Shown here: in pieces, positions 8,200 to 15,458 of the stretch | How positions within the stretch are numbered: position 1 is the first letter of the stretch | How the letters are laid out: the number at the start of each line of letters is the position of its first letter | NCBI RefSeq assembly: GCF_003473545.1 | Contig: NZ_QUCM01000010.1 | Location: 1-64,000, forward strand | Origin: Clostridium sp. AM22-11AC | GTDB taxonomy: Bacteria; Bacillota; Clostridia; Lachnospirales; Lachnospiraceae | Direction: 5' to 3' | Length of the DNA stretch: 64,000 nucleotides | Notes under the pieces: generated by a model | What the model was told of the DNA's origin: nothing | The model's input: only the letters and a program-made list of their open reading frames with translations | Databases searched by the model: none | Program-made: the position numbers and the translations under genes

Positions 8200-10788
8200 T
8201 TAGAATCTCCTTTCATAAGGTGTTCCTGAAATTGGAAGGCTGTAGCGGCGTTCTCCGTCACAGCGATAGTAAGCGTCTGTAATGGCCGGAGCAGTAGGGA
8301 TAGAAGTGATCTCTCCGATACCGATGGCTCCGCAGGCTACATTCAGACCAGGTTTGTCAATAACAATGGCTTCGATCTCAGGTACTTCATGAGCGCGGAA
8401 GAGACCTAAAGAACCATATTTTTCAATAGGCTTGCAGTTGTCATCAATTGGATAACGCTCTCTTAAAGCATATCCCATGGACATAACGACACCGCCCTCG
8501 ATCTGGCCTTCGCAGGATAATGGGTTTACTGCCTTACCTACATCATGGGCAGCAACCATTTTCTCGATCTTCTTGGTCTTTGGATCGACGATGCACATCT
8601 GGGTAGCATAACCGTAAGCTACGTGGGATACAGGGTTTGGTACGTCAGCTCCTAACGGGTCTGTCTTTGCAAGGTATTCACCGTAGAATACCTGTCCCTT
8701 CAGGTCATCTAAGGAATGATGTTCGCTGGCATTCTTTGCTTCCATTACCTTTTCGCAGGCACGGCGGCAGGCTTCACCGGTAACTAAAGTCTGGCGGGAA
8801 CCGGAAGTATCACCGGAGTCAGGTGCGATCCAGGTGTTGCTCCGCTCATATACGATCTGGTCTCTTGTCAGGTCAGTATTTGTAACTACCATCTGTACCA
8901 GGACGGTACCAAGTCCCTGTCCAATACAGGAAGCACCGGTATAGATGTGCAGTTTTGCGTCATCTTCTACGATTAGTTTTACACGGCCCCAGTCAGGGAT
9001 ACCAACGCCGACACCGGCATTCTTCATAGCACAGGCAAGACCAACGGCTTTACCAGAAGCTACAGCAGCGTCATATTCTTCTTTTACAGCTTCCAGTGTT
9101 TCAACCAGACCGGTGGAATTATCTACGATCTGACCGTTTGGAAGAACGCCGCCCGGACGGATGGCATTGCGGTAGCGGATCTCCCAAGGAGTGATACCGA
9201 TCTCATCTGCCATCATGTTCAGAAGAGTTTCTACTGCAAAACAGGTCTGTGTTACGCCGAAACCGCGGAAAGCACCGGCTGGCGGGTTGTTTGTATAATA
9301 AGCAGTTCCCTCGATCTCAAAGTTTTCATAAGCATAAGGACCTGCAGCGTGGGTACATGCACGTTCCAGAACAGGACCGCCAAGGGAAGCGAAAGCACCT
9401 GTATCAGAAGTAACTTTTGCCTTAACGCCCATGATCTTACCGTTTTCATCACAGCCCATGGTGAAATCCATAACAAAGTGATGACGCTTTGGATGTACCA
9501 GGAGAGACTCTGCTCTTGTAAGGCTTACTTTTACAGCACGGCCTGTGCAGTAGGTCATCAGTGCAGCGTGATGCTGAACGGACATATCCTCTTTGCCGCC
9601 GAAACCGCCGCCAACTAAGGCATTCTGTACCTTGACTTTTTTGCTTCCTAACAGTCTGGTACATTCGTGAAGGGTAGTATGGGAAGACTGGTCAGTAGTG
9701 ATCAGGAACACATCGCCGTCACTGTCCATATAGGAAACAACACATTCCGGTTCCAGGAAAGCATGCTCAGTCCACGGAGTCTCAAAGTGATGGGAAATAA
9801 CGTGTGCTGCATGTTTGATGGCTTCCTCAGCATTGCCGCGACAGACATGTTTGTAAGCCTGTACATTGGAGGTTTCCTCATCATATACTAAAGGTGCATC
9901 TGGTGCAGCTGCTTCTTCAATGTTGTGGATAGCCGGAAGTACCTCATACTCAACTTTTACCAGTTTCTTTGCTTTCTCCAGAGTTTCTCTGTCTTCAGCA
10001 ACCACCAGGGCAATGGCATCTCCCAGATAATGGGTCAGACCGCCTACCGGGATCAGTGTATATTGGTCATGCTTTAAGTGTCCAACCAGATTTTCACCAG
10101 GAACATCTTCTGCAGTAAGTACAGCCACAACACCAGGAAGTGCTTTTGCTGCAGAAATATCAATAGAAAGCACACGAGCTCTTGGATATTTGCTTCGTAC
10201 AGCAGAGCCATAGCACATGTTGTCAAAATAGAAGTCGTCCGGATATTTGCCATATCCTAAAACTTTTTCTTCTACGTCCAGACGATGGACTCTGGAACCG
10301 ATCTTCCAGTCAGTTGCGCTGTCTTCCGGGATAATTCCTTCACGTTTGATCTTGGCTGCCAGACGGATCGCAGCAATGATCTTTACATAACCGGTACAGC
10401 GGCAGTAGTTGTTGCGGATGGCATAGCGTATCTCAGCTTCTGTCGGATCTGGATTTTTATCTAACAGTGCTTTGGTACACATAACCATGCCAGGGATACA
10501 GAAACCGCACTGTACAGCACCTGCTTCCCCGTAAGCGTAGGTGTAAACTTTGGATTCCCAGTCAGTAAGGCCTTCTACGGTAATAATGTTGCGGCCCTCT
10601 AAGGTGTCCGTGGTAGGAACACAGGCGCGACAGGTTTCACCGTCAATGATAACGGTACAGGCACCGCAGGCACCCTGACTGCATCCGTCTTTTACGGAAG
10701 TCAGTTTCAGCTCGTCACGCAGGAACCGTAACAGGGACTGCTTACGTGTAGTTGTCACAGACTTGCCGTTTACAAAGAATGTAGACAT
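8200..10788 (-). CDS. Selenium-dependent-type xanthine dehydrogenase
   Basis: 862 aa. The N-terminus (1-150) is a two-cluster 2Fe-2S module with CSQGACGACTVIIDG (about 37-51) and CGFCIPGM...CRC (about 98-133). The rest (about 165-862) is a molybdopterin-binding large subunit with AFLEPECVV, GGGFGGKED, AFRGFGVTQ and a C-terminal GIGEITSIPT loop. The fused small-plus-large layout without an FAD domain matches the selenium-dependent xanthine dehydrogenase family, related to E. coli XdhD, which hydroxylates purines in the cytosol. The labile selenium is a cofactor ligand, not selenocysteine, so it cannot be seen in DNA. ATG 10788 follows AAAGGAG. It is transcribed with the polyferredoxin and is convergent with hydA. 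Confidence 0.9.
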   Translation of the reverse strand: MSTFFVNGKSVTTTRKQSLLRFLRDELKLTSVKDGCSQGACGACTVIIDGETCRACVPTTDTLEGRNIITVEGLTDWESKVYTYAYGEAGAVQCGFCIPGMVMCTKALLDKNPDPTEAEIRYAIRNNYCRCTGYVKIIAAIRLAAKIKREGIIPEDSATDWKIGSRVHRLDVEEKVLGYGKYPDDFYFDNMCYGSAVRSKYPRARVLSIDISAAKALPGVVAVLTAEDVPGENLVGHLKHDQYTLIPVGGLTHYLGDAIALVVAEDRETLEKAKKLVKVEYEVLPAIHNIEEAAAPDAPLVYDEETSNVQAYKHVCRGNAEEAIKHAAHVISHHFETPWTEHAFLEPECVVSYMDSDGDVFLITTDQSSHTTLHECTRLLGSKKVKVQNALVGGGFGGKEDMSVQHHAALMTYCTGRAVKVSLTRAESLLVHPKRHHFVMDFTMGCDENGKIMGVKAKVTSDTGAFASLGGPVLERACTHAAGPYAYENFEIEGTAYYTNNPPAGAFRGFGVTQTCFAVETLLNMMADEIGITPWEIRYRNAIRPGGVLPNGQIVDNSTGLVETLEAVKEEYDAAVASGKAVGLACAMKNAGVGVGIPDWGRVKLIVEDDAKLHIYTGASCIGQGLGTVLVQMVVTNTDLTRDQIVYERSNTWIAPDSGDTSGSRQTLVTGEACRRACEKVMEAKNASEHHSLDDLKGQVFYGEYLAKTDPLGADVPNPVSHVAYGYATQMCIVDPKTKKIEKMVAAHDVGKAVNPLSCEGQIEGGVVMSMGYALRERYPIDDNCKPIEKYGSLGLFRAHEVPEIEAIVIDKPGLNVACGAIGIGEITSIPTAPAITDAYYRCDGERRYSLPISGTPYERRF

Positions 10789-10926
10789 ATGTATAATCTC
10801 CTTTCAAGGTAGGAACAAATAAGTTGTTAAAACGAATAATAAACCGACCATTTATACTTTTATTTTATCATAAAATAAACAAAAAGCAACAACAATCTCA
10901 AAAAAATTTATGTATGAACAAAAAAA

Positions 10927-10943
10927 TTGTAAGCGCTTATTTC
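10927..10943. promoter_or_regulatory. cre-like site upstream of xdh
   Basis: TTGTAAGCGCTTATTTC resembles the catabolite-responsive element core TGTAAGCGCTTA. It lies about 140 nt before the xdh start. CcpA control of purine use is plausible but inferred. Confidence 0.45.
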
Positions 10944-10960
10944 AAGGGAGAATAACGAAA

Positions 10961-11008
10961 ATCCCCGGTTTTTGAAGATAACGTAAGTCACCTTCAGAAA
11001 TCGGGGAT
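10961..11008 (-). terminator. Terminator-like hairpin after the DUF1836 gene
   Basis: ATCCCCG-TTTTTGAAG pairs with CTTCAGAAAT-CGGGGAT; on the minus strand it is followed by TTTTCGTT. It separates the DUF1836 gene from xdh. The T-run is short. Confidence 0.6.
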
Positions 11009-11052
11009 GTAATTGGTAAAATATGGAAAAATTATTTTTGTGGGAGAAAAAA

Positions 11053-11670
11053 CTATTTCTTTTTGGGGTCCGGACGTTCTGCACGAAGCTGGTCTGTCAG
11101 CTGCTCGATCATCTGCATTTTCATATACACATCAAAGGAAAGTTCACAGATAAAGGAAAATAATTTCAGGTAATCCTGGTCGCCGTCTTCCTCAGAAACA
11201 TCCTGGAATGTATCCATTGCTTTCTGGAATTTAGAGGCGATATCTGTTTTAATAGAGGACATTTCACTTTCTTCTAATGTAAATACTTCTCTGTAAATGT
11301 CTTCCAATGAAAGACTGGAACCATGACCTGTAAAATGTTTGGCGGTGATAGGCTTAAACAGTTCTTCAATATCCCTGAAAGATAACAGGCTCTTAAAATA
11401 GTAGATAAAGATCAGCATGAGCATGTGTTCTTTGGAATATTTCTTTTTAACAGGTGGTGGGAGAAGATTATTTTTTGCGTAATTATTGATCATAGTCTTG
11501 GTAAGGACCTTGTCTTCTTCATACCGTCTGGTGTTCTTTAAATGTTCTTCCATAAAGGTTGTGACCTGATCCATATACAGGTCAATATTGGGGATCTCTT
11601 CCGGTTGTACGTGGGTCTGTCTGTCAAGATAGGCGAAAAGATCCTGAAGCCGTTCTTCATTTATTTTCAT
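11053..11670 (-). CDS. DUF1836 domain protein, putative DNA-binding regulator
   Basis: 205 aa. The DUF1836 pattern is visible: an N-terminal helix, then TKTMINNYAKNNLLPPPVKKKYSKEHMLMLIFIYYFK (about 74-110), which resembles a MerR-like winged helix, then ILSFRDIEELFKPI-like helices. The function of the family is not known; DNA binding is inferred. ATG 11670 follows GAGGTGAC. Its promoter (11711-11739) has a perfect dyad in the spacer, which would fit autoregulation. It is single-gene and convergent with nothing; xdh follows on the same strand after a hairpin. Confidence 0.85.
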   Translation of the reverse strand: MKINEERLQDLFAYLDRQTHVQPEEIPNIDLYMDQVTTFMEEHLKNTRRYEEDKVLTKTMINNYAKNNLLPPPVKKKYSKEHMLMLIFIYYFKSLLSFRDIEELFKPITAKHFTGHGSSLSLEDIYREVFTLEESEMSSIKTDIASKFQKAMDTFQDVSEEDGDQDYLKLFSFICELSFDVYMKMQMIEQLTDQLRAERPDPKKK

Positions 11671-11710
11671 TAAAAGTCACCTCGGTTTATATTGTAACAT
11701 TGCTATATAT

Positions 11711-11739
11711 ATTATATAGTATTGAATACTATATGACAA
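11711..11739 (-). promoter_or_regulatory. Promoter of the DUF1836 gene with a dyad in the spacer
   Basis: On the minus strand TTGTCA (11734-11739) and TATAAT (11711-11716) have a 17-nt spacer. Most of it is the perfect inverted repeat ATATAGTAT-TGA-ATACTATAT (11714-11734). A repressor bound there would block RNA polymerase. Confidence 0.65.
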
Positions 11740-11788
11740 GAATAAAATGTTGATGATTTTTTGAATGAAATGGTTTATAATGTTTCGA

Positions 11789-11800
11789 TGTAACGTTACT
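11789..11800. promoter_or_regulatory. Operator-like palindrome upstream of the sugar ABC operon
   Basis: GTAACGTTAC (11790-11799) is a perfect palindrome, 12 nt after a TATAAT box (11776-11781). LacI/GntR-type operators look like this. The rest of 11671-12032 is AT-rich with no open frame of note; it holds this site, the DUF1836 promoter and the promoter at 11947. Confidence 0.35.
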
Positions 11801-11946
11801 TTAATAAGTTCACGCGTAAAACAGCTAAAGAAGTGAAGGTGAAAATACACATAATATTAAGAGCAACTTAAAAAATACACTGTAAAAAACAAATAAAACA
11901 AAAACAGAAAAATAAAGATTAATAAAATAAATTGCACAAAAACTAT

Positions 11947-11975
11947 TTGACATATATCATTGGCAATGCTATAAT
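11947..11975 (+). promoter_or_regulatory. Consensus sigma-A promoter of the sugar ABC operon
   Basis: TTGACA (11947-11952), a 17-nt spacer and TATAAT (11970-11975). Start near 11982, about 50 nt before the ATG. Confidence 0.85.
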
Positions 11976-12032
11976 TCATTTAACAACATTATTAATAATA
12001 TTAGAGATAATATTAAAAAAGGAGGAAGATAT

Positions 12033-13469
12033 ATGAAGAAGAGAGCAATGGTGATGGCGGTGGCAGCTATGATGGCAGCCGGAGCACTGACCGCATGCGG
12101 AGGCGGTTCCAAGGATACCGCAGGTACAGCTGACACAAAAGCCGCTGAAGAGACCAAGGCAGAGGAAAAGAGCGAGGAGACCGGTGCAGAAGCATCTGGT
12201 GAGAAGCAGGTATTCCCGGCTGGTACAGTAACTGTATATGCAATGGGTAACCCGCAGTACAGACAGCAGTGGTTTGAGACCTGGCTGGACAACCACAGAG
12301 ACATCGCTCCGGATGTTAAGATCGAGTTTGTACAGACCAAGGGTACTGCTGATATCCGTGAGAAGATCACAATGACCGCACTTTCCGGTGCTACCGATGA
12401 CCTTCCGGATGCAGCTATGTTAGACCCTGTTACCATCCAGGACCTTGCAAAGGCAGGATTATTAAAGGATGAGACAGAGTACCTGACCCCACTTATTGAC
12501 AAGATGGTAGATGGTGCAACTACAGATGCAACCATCAGCGGTCACATCTATGCACTGCCTGACTCTGTAAGACCTCAGGTTCTGTTCTACAACAAAGCTA
12601 TTTTCGATGAGTATGGCATTGATCCAGAAATGATGAAGACTATGGACGGCTATATCGAAGCTGGACGTCAGTTAAAGGAAAAGAGCAACGGAGAAGTTTA
12701 CTTATCTTATATCGATCCTACCAGCAAGACCTGGAGATACTGGGGACGTCGTGGTTTAATGCCATCTGCAGGTGCTAAGATCTGGGATGAGAACGGTGAA
12801 GTTGTGATCGGTTCTGACGAAGGAACCAAGAAAGCTTTAGGCGCTCTTGATACTATGAATACAGAAGGACTTCTGTTAAAGACCACCATCATGGAGCCGG
12901 CTCTGTATGATGCAATCAACAAAAAGCAGGTTGCTACTTTCTGCATCGGCGCTTTCTGGGATGAGTTCATGCGTAAGAACTGTGAAGCTACCAAGGGTGA
13001 CTGGAGAGTTATGTCCGCACCTGAATTTGAGGGTGTAAACAAGGCAGGTGCTCCTGTTTCCCAGTACATGGGTATCATTGAAAAAGGTGACAATCCTTAT
13101 TCCGAACTGTTCCGTATGATGTGGTATGATTTCACCTTTGACGGAGCTGCAAAAGAAGAGTGGGTTAAGTCCATGGAAGAACAGAATGCTCCTTATTCCA
13201 ACCCTGTTTCCAAGGAACTGTTACAGTCTGACTTCTGGAAAGAACCATCCGATTTCTACGGCGGAATGTCCTTCCGTGAAATGGAAGGTAAGTGCCTGGA
13301 GAATGGCGCAGAGAACCTGGTTGTAACTCCTCAGGATGCTGAAGCAGATGAGATCATTTCTGCAGAGTTAGAGAACTATGTTGCAGGCAACCAGACCATG
13401 GATGAAGCAATTGCAAACATGGACAAGAACTTAAAGGCTAAGATCGGAAAAGCCGAGATCGTTAAATAA
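12033..13469 (+). CDS. Sugar ABC transporter substrate-binding lipoprotein
   Basis: 478 aa. A lipoprotein signal ends at LTACGGGS, with the lipid-modified cysteine at about residue 22, followed by a low-complexity Ala/Glu/Lys linker (to about 55). The rest is an extracellular solute-binding protein of the carbohydrate CUT1 type (binding-protein-family-1 fold). It is followed by two permeases, the normal CUT1 order. No cognate ATPase is nearby, so a shared MsmK/UgpC-like ATPase elsewhere must power it. The substrate is not evident. AGGAGG precedes ATG 12033. Confidence 0.9.
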   Translation: MKKRAMVMAVAAMMAAGALTACGGGSKDTAGTADTKAAEETKAEEKSEETGAEASGEKQVFPAGTVTVYAMGNPQYRQQWFETWLDNHRDIAPDVKIEFVQTKGTADIREKITMTALSGATDDLPDAAMLDPVTIQDLAKAGLLKDETEYLTPLIDKMVDGATTDATISGHIYALPDSVRPQVLFYNKAIFDEYGIDPEMMKTMDGYIEAGRQLKEKSNGEVYLSYIDPTSKTWRYWGRRGLMPSAGAKIWDENGEVVIGSDEGTKKALGALDTMNTEGLLLKTTIMEPALYDAINKKQVATFCIGAFWDEFMRKNCEATKGDWRVMSAPEFEGVNKAGAPVSQYMGIIEKGDNPYSELFRMMWYDFTFDGAAKEEWVKSMEEQNAPYSNPVSKELLQSDFWKEPSDFYGGMSFREMEGKCLENGAENLVVTPQDAEADEIISAELENYVAGNQTMDEAIANMDKNLKAKIGKAEIVK

Positions 13470-13483
13470 TCTATTTATAAACA

Positions 13484-13516
13484 GCCAGGCGGTTTACTGA
13501 CAGAAGACCGCCTGGC
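13484..13516 (+). other. Intercistronic hairpin
   Basis: GCCAGGCGGT (13484-13493) pairs with ACCGCCTGGC (13507-13516). No T-run follows. Such hairpins between binding-protein and permease genes commonly stabilise the upstream message. Confidence 0.6.
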
Positions 13517-13539
13517 GTAACTAAAGGAGGAGGTAGAAC

Positions 13540-14418
13540 ATGCTTAAGGCACTGAAAAAGTATAAAGCTCCCTATCTGTTTATTCTGCCCTTTTTTATCC
13601 TGTTTTTCGTATTCCAGCTGGTTCCTACCATATGGACATTCTACATCAGTTTTACTGACTGGAAGGGAATTGGGGATCCGGAATTTTCCGGTCTGGGCAA
13701 TTACAAGAAAATGATGGTTGACAACATGTTCTGGGAGTCACTTGGAAATACAGTTGTCTATTGGCTGACAGGCCTCGTCTTTATTTTATTCTGTGCACTG
13801 TTGATTGCATGTCTGTTAAACAGCCGTTTTTTAAAGAGCAACAGCGCAAGAGCATTTTTCAAAACAGCTACATTCCTGCCAAATATCTGTGCAGCCATCG
13901 CTATGGGACTTATTTTCCGTATGCTGTTTGATGAAAATGTAGGTCTGTTTAATGAACTGCTTACCATATTTGGTGGCAGTAAGATCCCGTGGCTTACAAG
14001 TACCACGTATTCCAAGATCCCTGTTATCATCCTGAATGTGTGGAGATATACACCATGGTTTACCATGATCCTGTTATCCGGTCTTTTGAACATTTCAAAA
14101 GATTACTATGAGGCAGCAACTGTAGATGGAGCAACCGGACTTCAGCAGTTCTGGTACATCACACTGCCATCTTTAAAGAATATTTTATTCTTCTGTTCCG
14201 TGACTCTGACTGTAGATATGTGGAAACTGTTCAATGAGTCCTATATCCTGCCAGGTCCTGGTACATCCAATACATCCCTGTTCCAGTACATGTATGAGTC
14301 TGGTTTCAATGTATTTAACATGGGATATGCATCTGCTATTGGGGTAGTACTGATCCTGATCCTGATCGTTATATCTGTGATCCAGTTTATCGTGCGTCAT
14401 AAGCAGGGAGAAATTTAG
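13540..14418 (+). CDS. Sugar ABC transporter permease (MalF type)
   Basis: 292 aa, six predicted membrane helices. The EAA motif that contacts the ATPase is present as YYEAATVDGATGLQQFWYITLP (split here: YYEAATVDGATG, then LQQFWYITLP, about 189-210). The N-terminal KAPYLFILPFFILFFVFQLVPT is the usual first helix. It is one half of the inner-membrane channel with the next gene. GGAGGAGG precedes ATG 13540. Confidence 0.9.
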   Translation: MLKALKKYKAPYLFILPFFILFFVFQLVPTIWTFYISFTDWKGIGDPEFSGLGNYKKMMVDNMFWESLGNTVVYWLTGLVFILFCALLIACLLNSRFLKSNSARAFFKTATFLPNICAAIAMGLIFRMLFDENVGLFNELLTIFGGSKIPWLTSTTYSKIPVIILNVWRYTPWFTMILLSGLLNISKDYYEAATVDGATGLQQFWYITLPSLKNILFFCSVTLTVDMWKLFNESYILPGPGTSNTSLFQYMYESGFNVFNMGYASAIGVVLILILIVISVIQFIVRHKQGEI

Positions 14419-14433
14419 GAAAGGAGAACCGAC

Positions 14434-15267
14434 ATGAACCATAAAAAAGCAATGTCTTCCGCGATCACATATGGGGTACTGGTGCTGATCACTATTGTAT
14501 GTCTGTTCCCTATTGTATGGATGTGCCTGATCTCTATCAAAGACATTTCTGAAAGCATTACCGGCTTTAACTCAATTCTTGTAACTCATCCTACACTGGG
14601 CAATTTCAAACGTCTGTTTGAGATGATCCCTGTAGGCCAGAATACATTTAACAGTGTATTTACCACCATTATGGGTACTGTAACTTCCCTGTTTTTCTGT
14701 GCACTGGCAGGTTTTGCTTTTGCAAAGTATAAATTCCCGGGAAAGACAGTTTTATTCTATTTTGTAATTGCTACCATGCTGGTACCGCCGGAAGTTGGTT
14801 CTGTACCACTGTTCATCATCATGAAAAAAGTGGGACTGATCAACAGCCTCTGGTCTTTAGTTATCCCAAGAATTGCAACAGCAGTTGGTATCTTCTACAT
14901 GAACCAGTATATCACCGATGTTCCGGATGAACTGGTAGAAGCAGCCAGAATTGACGGCTGTACGGATTTTGGTATCTTTATGAAGATCATCCTTCCGGTT
15001 ATCAAGCCGGCTATGGCTTCCTGGGGTGCGATCACACTGATCGCAAGATGGAATGACTTCTTCTGGCCATTACTTTACTTAAGAAAACAGGCAAAATACA
15101 CATTGATGGTAACCATTTCCTTACTGCCAGTCAGTGAAGGTTTGTCTACACCATGGCCTGTTATCCTTGCAGGTACCACATTAGTTATCATTCCTATCAT
15201 TATACTGTATCTGATCCTGGAACGTTTCCAGAAAGCAGGTATGATGGAAGGTGCTGTAAAGGGCTAA
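14434..15267 (+). CDS. Sugar ABC transporter permease (MalG type)
   Basis: 277 aa, six membrane helices, with the EAA motif LVEAARIDGCTDFGIFMKIILP split as LVEAARIDGC and TDFGIFMKIILP (about 168-189). It lies 15 nt after the partner permease with AAAGGAG before ATG 14434, so both are translated from one message. Same carbohydrate transporter as the two genes before it. The operon ends at a strong terminator. Confidence 0.9.
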   Translation: MNHKKAMSSAITYGVLVLITIVCLFPIVWMCLISIKDISESITGFNSILVTHPTLGNFKRLFEMIPVGQNTFNSVFTTIMGTVTSLFFCALAGFAFAKYKFPGKTVLFYFVIATMLVPPEVGSVPLFIIMKKVGLINSLWSLVIPRIATAVGIFYMNQYITDVPDELVEAARIDGCTDFGIFMKIILPVIKPAMASWGAITLIARWNDFFWPLLYLRKQAKYTLMVTISLLPVSEGLSTPWPVILAGTTLVIIPIIILYLILERFQKAGMMEGAVKG

Positions 15268-15318
15268 ATAATGAAAATGACCGATCTTTATTAAAGGGTT
15301 CGGAGAAAATAAGAACAG

Positions 15319-15368
15319 AATGCCGTGTTTCAGGCTGTATGGAGAACGCCTGGAACATGGCATTTTTG
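15319..15368 (+). terminator. Terminator of the sugar ABC operon
   Basis: AATGCCGTGTTTCAGGC (15319-15335) pairs with GCCTGGAACATGGCATT (15348-15364) with one mismatch, followed by TTT. Confidence 0.85.
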
Positions 15369-15400
15369 TGTTTAGGGAGAACATTTGTTTTTGTGCCTGC

Positions 15401-15429
15401 TTGCAGGATAGGTACAGGGATGTTATAAT
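15401..15429 (+). promoter_or_regulatory. Sigma-A promoter of pcrA
   Basis: TTGCAG (15401-15406), a 17-nt spacer and TATAAT (15424-15429). Confidence 0.7.
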
Positions 15430-15458
15430 GACTCCAGAGAAAAAAAGGCGGTAATAAT

